A DNA stretch of 64,000 bases from Glutamicibacter creatinolyticus (GTDB lineage: Bacteria > Actinomycetota > Actinomycetes > Actinomycetales > Micrococcaceae): the NCBI RefSeq assembly GCF_006094275.1, contig NZ_CP034412.1, positions 3,038,001 to 3,102,000 on the forward strand, written 5' to 3'. A program made the translations under genes and the position numbers. Numbering within the stretch: position 1 is the first letter of the stretch; each line of letters opens with the position of its first letter. The notes below the pieces were generated by a model. That model had not been told where the DNA came from and made no database searches. It worked only from the letters and a program-made list of their open reading frames with translations. Of the stretch, positions 52,287-62,265 are shown in pieces.

Positions 52287-55182
52287 CTCGGCGGCTTCCT
52301 TCCGGGTCAAAGAGTACGGTTTCGGAGACCACGACGTCGACCAGGCGGTCGCCAATCGGTGTCTTCAGCGTTTCGCCGATACGATTACGCCCATTCTTGA
52401 TCAGCGCCAGTCCGAAGGTCCGGCCCAGGGCGGCCGAGTTGTAGGAGCTGGTCACCCACCCGTCCATCGGGGTGATGCCGTTCTCGGTGCCCGCGTCGGC
52501 AGCGACCAGGGCGGCGCCTTCCGGCAGACGCAGGGTTTCGTCGACCGGCAGCACCGATACCAGTTGCTTGCGGTCATCCCGCAGGTTGTCATCCCGCGAG
52601 AAGGAGCGCTTGCCCACGAAGTCCTTGATCTTGGAAACAACCCACTCCATGCCCGCATCCTGCGGGGTCACCGTGCCGTCCGTATCCTGCCCCACGATGA
52701 TGAAGCCCTTTTCCGCGCGCAACACGTGCATGGTCTCGGTGCCGTACGGGGTGATGTTGAATTCCTGACCGGCTGCGTAGACATCTTCCCAGATCTTCAG
52801 TCCATGCCAGCTGGGGACCGCGATTTCGAAGGCCAACTCGCCGGAGAACGAAATACGCGAGATCCGGGCCTCGATGCCGCTGTCCAGGGTGACGTCCTGG
52901 AAGGCCATGAACTTGAATGCGTCGTTGGAGACATCCAGGTTGGACGCCAATTTCCCGATGACATCACGGGAACGTGGACCGACCACTGCCACGGTCGCGA
53001 ACTGCTCGGTCACCGAGGTGCACGTTACATCCAGTTCAGGCCACTCGGTCTGCAGCCACTCCTCCAGCCAGTCAAGCACGTCGGCGGCCCCGCCGGTGGT
53101 GGTGTGCATGAGGAAGCGGTCTTCAGCCAAGCGCAGGGTCACCCCGTCGTCGAAGATCATTCCATCGGCCTTGCACATGACGCCGTAGCGCCCCATGCCC
53201 ACCTTCAACTTGCTGTAGCCGTTGGTGTACATGCGGTTGAGGAACTCGGCAGCGTCCTTGCCCCGGATTTCGATCTTGCCCAGGGTTGTGGCGTCGAGCA
53301 TGCCGACGGAATCGCGCACCGCGGCGCACTCGCGCAGCACGGCCGCGTCCATGTCCTCCTCGCCCTGCGGGAAGTACCAGGCGCGCTTCCACTGTCCCAC
53401 GTCCTCAAACTTTGCCCCGTGTTCCAGGTGCCAGGAGTGCATCGGGGTGATGCGCGCGGGGTCCAGCAATTGTCCGCGGGTACGACCAGCCAGAGCCGCG
53501 AACGCTACCGGAGTGTAGGGGGCGCGGAAGGTGGTGGTTCCGATTTCCGAGGGGTCCTCGATGCCCAGCACGGCGGCGATCACGCCGATGGCTGCCACCC
53601 CGGAGGTCTTGCCCTGGTCGTTCGCCGTGGAAATGGAGGTGTACCGCTTGATGTGCTCCACGGACCTCATTCCGGCCCCGGTGGCGCGCAGCACGTCAGC
53701 CACGGTCTGGTCACGCTGCAGGTCCACGAAGTGGCGCGTGTAGTTCGCCGCGTCGTCGCCATTTAGCGAAGGAACCAGCCACACCGGGCGAGTCTCCCCG
53801 AGGGCGGTTTCGGGCGCCTGCGGGACGGTGGCCACATGCTGGTAACCGGCAGCCGAGGCGGCTGCCGCCCCGGTGGCGGCACCGGTTGACAGGGCACCGG
53901 CGGTGTCCAGCCGTCCGGTCACTGCCCCGGCCAGGTGTTGGTTGGCCACGGCGTCGGCGGGCACGAAGGCGTGGATGGTGGTGTCCCACACCAGCTTGCC
54001 CTGCCGCTGGGAGTGCAGGTGCACGACGGGGTTGAACCCGCCGGCCACGGCCAGCACGTCAACTTCGAAGCGTTCGTGGTCACCGAGCTCGCTGTTCTCG
54101 TCCAGTGGAGCGACCAGGATGGCTGATAGTTCCCCGGACTCATCCGCTTCGGTGTCGACAACTACCGAACCGGTCAGCACGGTCACCCCGTCGGCGACGG
54201 CTTCGGCCGCCGCCGCGGAGGCGGTCGACCGGGCGTCGATGACGGCGACCACCCCGCCGCTGGCCGCCAGTTCGGAAACTAGCGGGTAGACCGAATCATT
54301 GGTCGTAGCCACCGCGATGCGCTGTCCCACGCGGACACCGTAGCGGTTCAGGTAGCTTCGAACCGCTCCGGCCAGCATGATGCCGGGCCGGTCGTTGTTT
54401 TCGAATACCATCGGCCGCTCGTGGGCCCCGGTGGCCAGCACAACTTGCTTGGCACGCACATGCCAGACGCGTTCGCGCGAAACTCCCTTGCCGGCCGGAC
54501 CGTTGAGGTGCACCGTGCGCCGCTGTACGGCAACGATGTAGTTCGCATCGTAGGAGCCGAGCACAGTGGTGTTCTGCAGGTGGGTGGTCTCCTCGGCCTG
54601 CGCCAGCTCCGCGGTGACCTCCTCGATCCAGTTGGAGGCGTCCTTGCCGTCGATCTGCTCCCCGGATGTGTCGCGCAGGGTGCCGCCAGCCTCGGTGCGC
54701 TCATCCATCAGCAGCACACGGGCACCAGAACGGCTGGCCTCACGCGCCGCGGCCAGGCCGGCCGGCCCTGCCCCCACGACCAGCACATCGGTGTGTACGT
54801 GGACATGGTCGTAGTAGGCCGGATCCGTGGTTGGGTCCAGTACGCCCAGGCCCCGCAGCAAAGTGGCGTGCATCCGGTCGGTGACCGTAACGGTCGTGGC
54901 GGGAAGCATCGATTCGTCGATGTCCTCGTGGTGGCGGGCCGCCACGGTGATGAGCGCGTTGGGTTCCTCAACTCCGGCAGAGAAGATGCCCCGGGGGCGG
55001 TTCAAATACATCGAGTTGCCACAGGAGCGCATCCCATTGGCGAGCATGGCGCTAGCGACGGTGTCCCCCGACAGAGCGGAGAGCTGCTGGCCGTCAACGG
55101 TGAGCAGCAAAGCCTCCTCACGCTGAACACGCGCGGACGGTGCCATGGCGGCGTCCAGCCGGTAGGGCTTGTTCTGGCTCAT
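52279..55182 (-). CDS. soxA: Sarcosine oxidase subunit alpha
   Basis: 967 residues from the ATG at 55182, which overlaps the soxD stop (ATGA); the frame extends upstream to 55365 but overlaps soxD. An N-terminal ferredoxin-like fold ([26 protein letters not shown]) is followed by an NAD+/FAD-type domain with [19 protein letters not shown] and, from about residue 560, a GcvT-like THF-binding domain. The complex oxidises sarcosine to glycine and hydrogen peroxide and passes the methyl carbon to THF as methylene-THF. Length and order match corynebacterial and Arthrobacter enzymes. Codon use is somewhat less GC3-rich than in soxB. Confidence 0.94.
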   Translation of the reverse strand: MSQNKPYRLDAAMAPSARVQREEALLLTVDGQQLSALSGDTVASAMLANGMRSCGNSMYLNRPRGIFSAGVEEPNALITVAARHHEDIDESMLPATTVTVTDRMHATLLRGLGVLDPTTDPAYYDHVHVHTDVLVVGAGPAGLAAAREASRSGARVLLMDERTEAGGTLRDTSGEQIDGKDASNWIEEVTAELAQAEETTHLQNTTVLGSYDANYIVAVQRRTVHLNGPAGKGVSRERVWHVRAKQVVLATGAHERPMVFENNDRPGIMLAGAVRSYLNRYGVRVGQRIAVATTNDSVYPLVSELAASGGVVAVIDARSTASAAAAEAVADGVTVLTGSVVVDTEADESGELSAILVAPLDENSELGDHERFEVDVLAVAGGFNPVVHLHSQRQGKLVWDTTIHAFVPADAVANQHLAGAVTGRLDTAGALSTGAATGAAAASAAGYQHVATVPQAPETALGETRPVWLVPSLNGDDAANYTRHFVDLQRDQTVADVLRATGAGMRSVEHIKRYTSISTANDQGKTSGVAAIGVIAAVLGIEDPSEIGTTTFRAPYTPVAFAALAGRTRGQLLDPARITPMHSWHLEHGAKFEDVGQWKRAWYFPQGEEDMDAAVLRECAAVRDSVGMLDATTLGKIEIRGKDAAEFLNRMYTNGYSKLKVGMGRYGVMCKADGMIFDDGVTLRLAEDRFLMHTTTGGAADVLDWLEEWLQTEWPELDVTCTSVTEQFATVAVVGPRSRDVIGKLASNLDVSNDAFKFMAFQDVTLDSGIEARISRISFSGELAFEIAVPSWHGLKIWEDVYAAGQEFNITPYGTETMHVLRAEKGFIIVGQDTDGTVTPQDAGMEWVVSKIKDFVGKRSFSRDDNLRDDRKQLVSVLPVDETLRLPEGAALVAADAGTENGITPMDGWVTSSYNSAALGRTFGLALIKNGRNRIGETLKTPIGDRLVDVVVSETVLFDPEGSRRDG

Positions 55183-55478
55183 CGGGTACCTCCCTGGGTG
55201 TTCTGCAGTTCCGGGCGTGCTTCCCCGGCGCGGTAAACGGCCTTGAATTCGTAGGTGACGGTGTCGCGAAGGGCGTTGAACCACTTGCGGCACCCTCCGG
55301 AGTGGACCCAGCGTTCGGCGAAGATCCCCTTCGGGTTCTGGCGGTAGAACAGGAAGTGGGCCCATTCCTTGTCGCTCAGCGCGTGGGGGTCGGCGGGGTA
55401 GGCGACGTGCGCCTGCCCGCCGTACTTGAATTCGGTTTCATTGCGTGGCCCGCAGTTCGGGCACTCAATCAGCATCAT
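55179..55478 (-). CDS. soxD: Sarcosine oxidase subunit delta
   Basis: 99 residues, the normal size. The zinc ligands lie in [11 protein letters not shown] near the N-terminus and in [10 protein letters not shown] near residue 63. [20 protein letters not shown] is the family core. It overlaps soxA by four bases and follows soxB by 11. It is required for assembly of the heterotetramer. Confidence 0.93.
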   Translation of the reverse strand: MMLIECPNCGPRNETEFKYGGQAHVAYPADPHALSDKEWAHFLFYRQNPKGIFAERWVHSGGCRKWFNALRDTVTYEFKAVYRAGEARPELQNTQGGTR

Positions 55479-55489
55479 GGTGGCGGCTC

Positions 55490-56707
55490 CTAGTGGGCCA
55501 CGGCGGCGGCGCCGTGTTCGTCGATGAGGTGTCCGGTTTCGAAGCGATCCAGGCTGAACGGGGCGTTCAGGGCGTGCGGTTCATCGTTGGCGATGGTGTG
55601 GGCCAGGGTGAACCCGGCCCCGGGGGTGCCCTTGAACCCGCCGGTCCCCCAGCCGCAGTTCACGTACAGGTTCTGGATCGGGGTCTTGGAGATGATCGGG
55701 GAGGCGTCCATGGTGGTGTCCACGATTCCACCCCAGGTGCGCAGCACGTGGGCCCGGGCGAAGATCGGGAACAGCTCCACCGCGGCGGCCATCTGCTCCT
55801 CGATCACGTGGAAGGCGCCGCGCTGGCCGTAGCCGTTGTAGGTGTCGATGCCCGCGCCCATCACCAGTTCGCCCTTGTGCGCCTGGGAGACGTAGACGTG
55901 GATGTGGTTGGACATCACCACGGTCGGGTGCACCGGCTCGAACAGCTCGGAGACCAGCGCCTGCAGCGGGTGGGACTGGATCGGCAGCTCAAAGCCGGCC
56001 ATTTCGGCCAGCACCGAGGAGTGACCCGCCCCGGCCAGGGCGACCTTGCCGGCGTGGATGGTGCCACGGGTGGTCTTCACCCCGGTGACCTTCTCCCCGT
56101 CCTTCAGGAAACCGATGACCTCGCAGTTCTGGATGATGTCCACGCCCATCTCATTCGCCTTGCGGGCAAACGCCCAGGCGACGTGGTCGTGCTTGGCGAT
56201 GCCGGCGCGCGGCTGGTAGGTGGCCCCCATGACCGGGTAGCGGATGTCATCCCCGGTGTTGATGATCGGGCAGACCTCCTTGACCTGTTCGGGGCTCAGC
56301 CATTCGGCATCCACGCCGTTGAGCTTGTTCGCCTCGACTCGGCGCACCGATTCGCGCACGTCGCCCAGCGTGTGGGCCAGGTTCAGCACGCCGCGCTGGG
56401 AGAAGAGGAAATCGTAGTCCAGTTCCTCGGGCAGCTGCTCCCACAGCTTCAGCGACTTCTCGTAGATTCCCGAGGACTCGTCCCACAGGTAGTTGGAGCG
56501 GATGATGGTGGTGTTGCGGGCCATGTTCCCGCCGGCCAGCCAGCCCTTTTCCAGCACGGCGATGTTCGTCATGCCGTGGTTCTTGGCCAGGTAGTAGGCC
56601 GTGGCCAGGCCGTGTCCGCCGCCGCCGACAATCACGGCGTCATAGGAGGACTTCGGTTCGGGGTTCGCCCAGAGGAATTCCGGGTGCTCAGGCAGCAAGT
56701 CAGCCAT
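55490..56707 (-). CDS. soxB: Sarcosine oxidase subunit beta
   Basis: 405 residues, full length. The FAD-binding motif is [37 protein letters not shown] contains the His that carries covalent FMN in this family. [22 protein letters not shown] near the C-terminus is also diagnostic. SoxB holds the sarcosine dehydrogenase site. Codon use is strongly C/G-ending and CTG-rich, unlike glyA just upstream. The ATG lies two bases beyond the old glyA stop codon that remains as a remnant. Confidence 0.94.
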   Translation of the reverse strand: MADLLPEHPEFLWANPEPKSSYDAVIVGGGGHGLATAYYLAKNHGMTNIAVLEKGWLAGGNMARNTTIIRSNYLWDESSGIYEKSLKLWEQLPEELDYDFLFSQRGVLNLAHTLGDVRESVRRVEANKLNGVDAEWLSPEQVKEVCPIINTGDDIRYPVMGATYQPRAGIAKHDHVAWAFARKANEMGVDIIQNCEVIGFLKDGEKVTGVKTTRGTIHAGKVALAGAGHSSVLAEMAGFELPIQSHPLQALVSELFEPVHPTVVMSNHIHVYVSQAHKGELVMGAGIDTYNGYGQRGAFHVIEEQMAAAVELFPIFARAHVLRTWGGIVDTTMDASPIISKTPIQNLYVNCGWGTGGFKGTPGAGFTLAHTIANDEPHALNAPFSLDRFETGHLIDEHGAAAVAH

Positions 56708-56709
56708 GA

Positions 56710-56777
56710 TTATTCTCCAATCTTCTTCAGGTTTGGGTAGAGCGGGTGGGCCGCAGCCAAATCCAGCACCCGCTGCT
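56710..56777 (-). pseudogene. Out-of-frame remnant of the glyA C-terminus
   Basis: Between the present glyA stop (56778) and soxB, another frame encodes [19 protein letters not shown] then NLKKIGE and a TAA at 56710-56712. That is the expected C-terminal end of serine hydroxymethyltransferase. It is out of frame with the rest because of an internal loss just before it. Confidence 0.8.
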
Positions 56778-57953
56778 TCAACTCCCCAAGCTTGCCCGTA
56801 CTACCGTCGCCAACGCCGGGGTACCGATCCGCAACCCCGAAGTCACCATCGGCGGACGCGGATCAAACGGCACCGCATTACGGTTCACCGTGATCTCCAC
56901 CTGCGCCAACAAATCCTCGGCCTGCTGGCCATCGAGCTCGCTGTTACGCAGATCCACCAACACCAAATGCACATCAGTGCCGCCGGTCAGCACGCTGATC
57001 CCCTTGGCCTCGACATCGGCCTGGGACAAACGCTCAGCCAGGATCCGCGCACCAGCCAACGTCCGCTCCTGGCGTTCCTTGAACTCTTCCGACGCGGCGA
57101 TCTTGAACGCCACCGCCTTGCCCGCGATCACATGCTCCAACGGCCCACCCTGCTGACCCGGGAACACCGCCGAATTCAGCTTCTTGGCAATCTCCGCGTC
57201 ATTCGACAAAATAATCCCGCCACGCGGACCAGCCAAAGTCTTATGCGTGGTCGAGGTGACCACATGCGCATGCGGCACCGGCGACGGATGCAACCCCGCA
57301 GCCACCAAACCAGCAAAGTGCGCCATGTCCACGAACAGGTACGCACCGACCTTGTCCGCGATCTCACGGAAGCGGGCGAAGTCCAACTGGCGCGGATACG
57401 CCGACCAGCCGGCCACGATCATCTTCGGGGAATGCTCAACCGCCAGACGCTCGACCTCGTCCATGTCCACCAGGTTCGTCGCCTCATCCACCCCATAGGG
57501 CACGATATTGAACAACCGTCCGGAGAAGTTCAGCTTCATCCCCTGGGTCAAATGCCCGCCGGGGGCCAGATTCAACCCCAGCACGGTATCCCCCGGACCC
57601 ACCAGCGCGTGATACACCGACGCGTTGGCCTCCGCCCCCGAATGCGGCTGGACGTTGGCGAACTTCGCCCCGAACAACGCCTCCACGCGCTCAATGGCCA
57701 GAGTCTCGATCACGTCGACCTCTTCACAGCCACCGTAATAGCGGCGGCCCGGGTACCCCCCGCCATACTTGCTCGTAAACACCGACCCCTGCGCCTGCAT
57801 CACCGCCTGCGCCGTATGATTCTCCGAAGCAATCATCTCCAGGCCACGCTGCTGACGCGCCAACTCAGCATCAATCCGCGCCGCCACCTCAGGATCAAGC
57901 TCACCCAACGACTGGGTCAGCGATTCTGCGACGGGTGACTGGGTTTCCAGCAT
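56778..57953 (-). CDS. glyA: Serine hydroxymethyltransferase, C-terminally damaged
   Basis: 391 residues from the ATG at 57953 with GGAGGG upstream. [29 protein letters not shown], the PLP lysine in [13 protein letters not shown], and [13 protein letters not shown] are all intact. After ALAT the normal RGFG helix is missing; the frame runs into VVRASLGS and a stop. About 20 residues and the frame have been lost, with the true C-terminus left behind as a remnant. The enzyme joins glycine and methylene-THF to serine (or the reverse) and links SoxBDAG to SdaA. Third positions favour T and G (TTG, ATT, GGT, GCT), unlike soxB, so the gene or a segment of it looks imported. Residual activity is doubtful. 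Confidence 0.88.
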   Translation of the reverse strand: MLETQSPVAESLTQSLGELDPEVAARIDAELARQQRGLEMIASENHTAQAVMQAQGSVFTSKYGGGYPGRRYYGGCEEVDVIETLAIERVEALFGAKFANVQPHSGAEANASVYHALVGPGDTVLGLNLAPGGHLTQGMKLNFSGRLFNIVPYGVDEATNLVDMDEVERLAVEHSPKMIVAGWSAYPRQLDFARFREIADKVGAYLFVDMAHFAGLVAAGLHPSPVPHAHVVTSTTHKTLAGPRGGIILSNDAEIAKKLNSAVFPGQQGGPLEHVIAGKAVAFKIAASEEFKERQERTLAGARILAERLSQADVEAKGISVLTGGTDVHLVLVDLRNSELDGQQAEDLLAQVEITVNRNAVPFDPRPPMVTSGLRIGTPALATVVRASLGS

Positions 57954-57986
57954 CTATCCCTCCAAAGTGTACGAATTGCCGACAAC

Positions 57987-57996
57987 TGATATATCA
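57987..57996. promoter_or_regulatory. Palindrome between glyA and gntR, probable GntR operator
   Basis: TGATATATCA is a perfect 10-bp palindrome centred in the 139-bp gap between the two divergent arms. FCD-type GntR proteins commonly bind AT-rich dyads of this size. A TATGAT at 58014-58019 may be the -10 of the rightward promoter. It would let one regulator control both arms. Confidence 0.6.
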
Positions 57997-58092
57997 ATGT
58001 CTGCGTCTTAGCGTATGATCTAACTCACAGCCCGTCAATGGGTTGGGGAATTATTTTTTACCAGCCCTTTCCAAGGCAGAATCAGCGAGTCC

Positions 58093-58647
58093 ATGGCGGA
58101 GCGGTCCTACCGGATTCTGCGCGACCGCCTGATCATGATGGACATCGCCCCCGGCGACCCGATCAACGAGGCGCTGCTCGCTACCGACCTCGGCATGGGG
58201 CGCACCCCCATCCGCGAGGCGCTGAAGCGCCTGGAAGTGGACCACCTGGTGATCTCCTACCCGCGCCGCGGGACCTTCGCCACCGGGGTGGACATCACCG
58301 AGCTGGCCGCCATCTCCGAAATGCGTCAGGTTCTGGAGCCGTTGGCCGCGCAGCGGGCGGCCGAGAATCGCGGCGGCGCCTTGCGCGAGGAGCTGACCCG
58401 CACGATGCAGGCGATCCGCCAGCTCGATCCATTGCGGGACCGGCGCCAGCTGATGGAATACGACCTGGAAGTGCACCGGCTCATTTATCGTGCCGCCCAG
58501 AACCACCACCTGGAGGAAACGCTGGTGCGCCTGGACAACCTCGCGACCCGGATCTGGTGCATGGTCCTGGACCGGTTACCGGACATTCACGCTCACATTT
58601 CCGAACACGCCACGCTGATCGAGCTGATCCTGGACGGGGCCAGATGA
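58093..58647 (+). CDS. GntR-family (FCD) transcriptional regulator, C-terminally shortened
   Basis: 184 residues. The winged helix-turn-helix is intact (YRILRDRLIMMDIAPGDPINEALLATDLGMGRTPIREALKRLE then YPRRGTFATGVD). The all-helical FCD effector domain starts at about 70 and shows YDLEVHRLIY and ISEHATLIELILDG, which hold the first metal/ligand positions. It then stops at GAR where family members continue for roughly 35 residues with the last helix and its His. The stop is fused to the ATG of the creatininase gene (ATGA), so the ending was probably removed. Binding to DNA may persist while ligand response is lost. It is the likely regulator of both arms. Confidence 0.85.
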   Translation: MAERSYRILRDRLIMMDIAPGDPINEALLATDLGMGRTPIREALKRLEVDHLVISYPRRGTFATGVDITELAAISEMRQVLEPLAAQRAAENRGGALREELTRTMQAIRQLDPLRDRRQLMEYDLEVHRLIYRAAQNHHLEETLVRLDNLATRIWCMVLDRLPDIHAHISEHATLIELILDGAR

Positions 58648-59369
58648 ACGGTCAGGATCCTGCCGGTCTCCCGTGGGTCCCCACCGATCAGCGCGAAGAT
58701 CTTGGTCAGGCGCTTATGCATGGTTTGCCGCTCCAGGTATCGACTGTCATCATTCCCACCGGCGCCACCGAGCAGCACGGGCCACACCTGCCGCTGGGCG
58801 TGGATGCGATGCTTTCCCGGGCCATCGCCGCCGAAGTGGCCCGGCAGGTGGGCGCGCTGGTGGCGCCGGAGTTCTCCTACGGCTATAAGTCGCAGCCCCG
58901 TTCCGGGGGCGGGAACCACCGGCTTGGGACCACCAGCCTGGGAGCAGCCGCGCTGACCGGCATGATCGACGATGTGGTCTCGTCCTTCATCGACCAAGGG
59001 GCGTGTAACGTCATCGTGCTGAACGGGCACTTTGAGAACTACCAGTTCCTCTATGAGGGTCTGGACAACGCGGTCGCCCGGGCGGGCCGCCAGGGCTCGG
59101 GTTCCCGCGGGGTGCTGATGTCCTACTGGGATTTCGTGGACGAGCACACCCTGGCCCAGGTTTTCCCTGACGGTTTCCTGGGATGGGACATCGAGCACGG
59201 CGGTGTGCTGGAAACATCGCTCATGCTGTTGCTGCATCCGGAACTGGTTGACATGGATCGGGTAGTCGATCATCCACCCGCCGTCCTGACGCCCTACGAC
59301 ATTTTTCCCGAAGGACCCGGGGCGCACCCCCGCCAGCGGGCATCATTCCACCGCTGGATCGCCTGCTGA
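58644..59369 (+). CDS. crnA: Creatininase (creatinine amidohydrolase), C-terminally altered
   Basis: 241 residues from the ATG at 58644. The metal ligands are present: E43, H45 and D54 (ATEQHGPHLPLGVD) and H129 with E131 (LNGHFEN), as are YGYKSQPRSGGGNH, GWDIEHGGVLETSLML and DRVVDHPPAVLTPYDIFPE. These match bacterial creatininase closely. It opens the lactam ring of creatinine to creatine. After YDIFPEGPG the sequence leaves the family (a shift of frame would give PASG, the expected continuation), so about 20-25 residues of the end are replaced or lost at the junction with the BCCT gene. The N-terminal 30 residues are also not clearly family-like. Confidence 0.85.
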   Translation: MNGQDPAGLPWVPTDQREDLGQALMHGLPLQVSTVIIPTGATEQHGPHLPLGVDAMLSRAIAAEVARQVGALVAPEFSYGYKSQPRSGGGNHRLGTTSLGAAALTGMIDDVVSSFIDQGACNVIVLNGHFENYQFLYEGLDNAVARAGRQGSGSRGVLMSYWDFVDEHTLAQVFPDGFLGWDIEHGGVLETSLMLLLHPELVDMDRVVDHPPAVLTPYDIFPEGPGAHPRQRASFHRWIAC

Positions 59370-59413
59370 TCCGCACCATTCCCCCGCTGCTCATCGGCGC
59401 GGTCATCCTGTGG

Positions 59414-61294
59414 GTGTTGCTGAACCCCACCGGCGCCTCAACGGTGATCTCCGACCTGCGAACCTTGGTGACCGGGAAGTTCACTTGGCTGTTCATCCTG
59501 TATTCGGCATTCGCGGTCATTGTCTGCATCTGGCTTTCCTTCAGCAGGGTGGGGCGCATCCGTCTGGGCGGGCCCAAGGCGAAACCCCAGCACAGCAAGT
59601 TTGCCTGGTATTCCATGCTGTTCGCCTGCGGCCAGGGCATCGGGCTGATCTTCTGGTCGGTTGCCGAACCGATCATGCTGCGCGATGAGAACCCGGTCAT
59701 TCCCGCCGGCGCAACGGGCGCCGCGGAGGGTGGGATCGTGTGGACCTATTTCCATTGGGGCCTGACGGCGTGGGCCATGTACTGCGTGGTGGCGGTCTGC
59801 CTGGCCTATTCGCACCACAACCTGGGCAAGACGTTGACCTTCAGGGAGGCCACCGTCGACATCCTGCCCAAGTGGTCGCAGCGCGGCGCCGGCGTAGTAG
59901 TTGAGCTGCTGGCCATCATTGCCACGGTGCTGGGGCTGGCCACCTCCTTCGGGTTCGCGGCCCTGCAGTTCAGTTCCGGGATCACCTCCTTCACCGGAAT
60001 CACCTCCAGCCCGATGATGTGGCTAATGGTCATCGCGGTGTTCGCCGGGATCACGGCGATTTCCGCGATCGTGGGCATCAACAAGGGGATGGCGCGCATA
60101 TCGAGCCTGAACTCGATCCTCAGCATTATCCTGGTGGGCGCGGTATTCATCTTTGGACCCACGCTCTACATCGTGTCCAACCTGTCCCAGACCTTCGGCA
60201 GCTTCATGTCGAACTTCATTCACATGAGCCTGTGGACCGATGCGGGAAGCACCGCCAATCCCCTCAGCACCTGGCAGGACAGCTGGAACGGCTGGTGGAC
60301 GGTGTTCATCTGGTGCTGGGTCATTGCCTTCTCGCCATTCGTCGCCGGGTTCATCGCCCGCATCTCCCGGGGCCGCACCATCCGCGAATTTGTCCTGGGG
60401 GTGACGGTGATCCCCACGCTGATCGTGATGATCTGGGTGGGCGTGATCGGTTCGGCCGCCATCTACTATGACGACCGCGCGGAGCGCGGCATCAGTGCCG
60501 CCGTAGCCGCCGACACCTCTGCGGGACTGTTCGCGATGCTGGACCATGTGCCGCTGATCGGCACGATCCTGCTGGTGGTGTCCACGATCCTGGTGGCCAC
60601 CTATTACGTCACCTCCCTGGATTCGGGGATCTATGCGCTCAGCGAGTTTGTTTCGGCGCCCAACAAGTCCGGGCCCATCTTCCGGGTGGTGTTGGTGCTG
60701 TCCATCGCCACCGTGGCCACGGTGCTGCTGACCCTGGGCGGCACGGCGGTCGTCGATACGGTGCAGACCGGCACGATCATTGGGGCATTCCCGTTCTCCT
60801 TCGTAATCCTCTTGATGATCGTCAATCTGATTCGACGTCTGCTCAAGCGCGACAAGGCGATCAAGCAGCTGGAAAAGGACATCAACAATCCCGACCCGTC
60901 GCTGATCTTCACCGCTGACCCCAGCGGTTCGGGCGCAATAGGAGTCGACCATGACCACGACCTCAAACAGCCCCACCAATGTCTCCGAGCTGGAGCGCCT
61001 GAAGACCCTGCACAACGGCTCGAAGCAGCAGCTGACCTTCTCCGACGCGGAGTTCGAGCGCCGCCTGGCGGGCCTGCGCCAGATCATGGCGGCCAAGTCG
61101 CTGGATGCAGTGATCCTCACCAGCTACCACGGCATCAAGTACTACTCGGACTTCCTGTACACCACGTTCGGACGCAACTACGCGCTGGTGGTCACCGCGA
61201 ACAACTCCACCACCGTGACCGCGAACATCGATGCCGGCATGCCGTGGCGCACCAGCTATGGCGAGAACATCGTGTACACCGACTGGAAGCGTGA
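59414..61294 (+). CDS. BCCT-family transporter (betaine/choline/carnitine type) without clear start or stop
   Basis: BCCT similarity runs from about 59345 to 60945. The first usable start in frame is the GTG at 59414, but protein-like sequence (LLIRTIPPLLIGAVILW) precedes it and belongs to the first helix, so the true start has been lost at the creatininase junction. Twelve helices follow; ACGQGIGLIFWSVAEP and the Trp-rich substrate segment FIWCWVIAFSPFVAGF then IARISRGRTIREF are hallmarks. At the 3' end no stop occurs at the expected place; the frame continues through the first 340 bp of the creatinase gene to 61294. A one-base shift would give a TAG at 60938-60940. By context the substrate is creatine, sarcosine or betaine. 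Confidence 0.8.
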   Translation: MLLNPTGASTVISDLRTLVTGKFTWLFILYSAFAVIVCIWLSFSRVGRIRLGGPKAKPQHSKFAWYSMLFACGQGIGLIFWSVAEPIMLRDENPVIPAGATGAAEGGIVWTYFHWGLTAWAMYCVVAVCLAYSHHNLGKTLTFREATVDILPKWSQRGAGVVVELLAIIATVLGLATSFGFAALQFSSGITSFTGITSSPMMWLMVIAVFAGITAISAIVGINKGMARISSLNSILSIILVGAVFIFGPTLYIVSNLSQTFGSFMSNFIHMSLWTDAGSTANPLSTWQDSWNGWWTVFIWCWVIAFSPFVAGFIARISRGRTIREFVLGVTVIPTLIVMIWVGVIGSAAIYYDDRAERGISAAVAADTSAGLFAMLDHVPLIGTILLVVSTILVATYYVTSLDSGIYALSEFVSAPNKSGPIFRVVLVLSIATVATVLLTLGGTAVVDTVQTGTIIGAFPFSFVILLMIVNLIRRLLKRDKAIKQLEKDINNPDPSLIFTADPSGSGAIGVDHDHDLKQPHQCLRAGAPEDPAQRLEAAADLLRRGVRAPPGGPAPDHGGQVAGCSDPHQLPRHQVLLGLPVHHVRTQLRAGGHREQLHHRDREHRCRHAVAHQLWREHRVHRLEA

Positions 61295-62204
61295 CAACTT
61301 CTTCTACGGACTGCAGGAGGCGCTCAAGCGTGACGGGGTAAAGGCGACCCGCATCGGCGTGGAAGATGACTTCCTGCCGGGCCTGACCCGCCAGCGCATC
61401 CAGGATGCGTTCCCCGGCGCCCAGCTGCTGGATGTCTCGCAGGATGCCATGCGTCAGCGCATGATCAAGTCCGCCGAGGAAATCGAGGTCATCAAGCACG
61501 GCGCCCGCATCGGCGACCTGGGCGGTGAGGCCATCAAGGCCGCGATCCGCGAGGGGATCACCGAGTACGAGGTGGCACTGATCGGCACCGAGGCGATGGT
61601 GCACGAGATCGCCAGGACCTTCCCTCACCGCGAAGTGCGCGACACCTGGGTGTGGTTCCAGTCCGGCATCAACACCGACGGCGCCCACAACTGGGCCACC
61701 ACCCGCAAGCTGCAGCGCGGGGACATCCTGTCGCTGAACTGCTTCCCGATGACCTCGGGCTACTACACCGCACTGGAGCGCACCTTGTTCCTGGGTCAGC
61801 CCGACGAGCGCAGCCTGCAGCTGTGGAATGTGAACGTCGAGGTCCACAAGCGCGGCCTGGAGCTAATCAAGCCCGGCGCGGTCTGCAAGGACATCGCCGC
61901 CGAGCTGAACGAGATCTACATTTCCCACGGCCTGCTGCCCAACCGCACCTTCGGCTACGGCCACTCCTTCGGAGTGCTTTCGCACTACTACGGCCGTGAA
62001 GCCGGCCTGGAGCTGCGCGAGGACATCGACACCGTCCTGGAGCCGGGCATGGTGGTGTCGATGGAGCCGATGATCACCGTGATGGATGGCGAGCCGGGGG
62101 CCGGCGGCTACCGCGAGCACGACATCCTGGTCGTGGGCGAAGATGGCGCGGAGAACATCACGAAGTTCGGCTTCGGCCCGGAGAACAACATCATCGACGC
62201 CTAG
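60951..62204 (+). CDS. creA: Creatinase (creatine amidinohydrolase)
   Basis: 417 residues from the ATG at 60951 with AGGAG nine bases upstream. It has the M24 'pita-bread' fold and matches creatinase from end to end: ILTSYHGIKYYSDFLY, IVYTDWKRDNFF, RMIKSAEEIEVIKHGARI, the catalytic His 246 in SGINTDGAHN, LSLNCFPMTSGYYTALERTLF, GYGHSFGVLSHYYGREAGLE and SMEPMI. Creatinase splits creatine into sarcosine and urea without metal ions. It is one of the few fully intact genes of the rightward arm, with a proper start and stop. It supplies sarcosine to SoxBDAG. Confidence 0.93.
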   Translation: MTTTSNSPTNVSELERLKTLHNGSKQQLTFSDAEFERRLAGLRQIMAAKSLDAVILTSYHGIKYYSDFLYTTFGRNYALVVTANNSTTVTANIDAGMPWRTSYGENIVYTDWKRDNFFYGLQEALKRDGVKATRIGVEDDFLPGLTRQRIQDAFPGAQLLDVSQDAMRQRMIKSAEEIEVIKHGARIGDLGGEAIKAAIREGITEYEVALIGTEAMVHEIARTFPHREVRDTWVWFQSGINTDGAHNWATTRKLQRGDILSLNCFPMTSGYYTALERTLFLGQPDERSLQLWNVNVEVHKRGLELIKPGAVCKDIAAELNEIYISHGLLPNRTFGYGHSFGVLSHYYGREAGLELREDIDTVLEPGMVVSMEPMITVMDGEPGAGGYREHDILVVGEDGAENITKFGFGPENNIIDA

Positions 62205-62265
62205 GCCGCTCCACCCCGATCTGGGCCCGACACTCAGCGGACAACAGCGCCCAGACCCCGGTGGC

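Noticed and set aside
57954-58092. Glycine riboswitch upstream of glyA/sox genes
   Set aside because: The gap is short, A/T-rich and shows a DNA palindrome rather than the conserved glycine-aptamer helices; no tandem aptamer core could be found.
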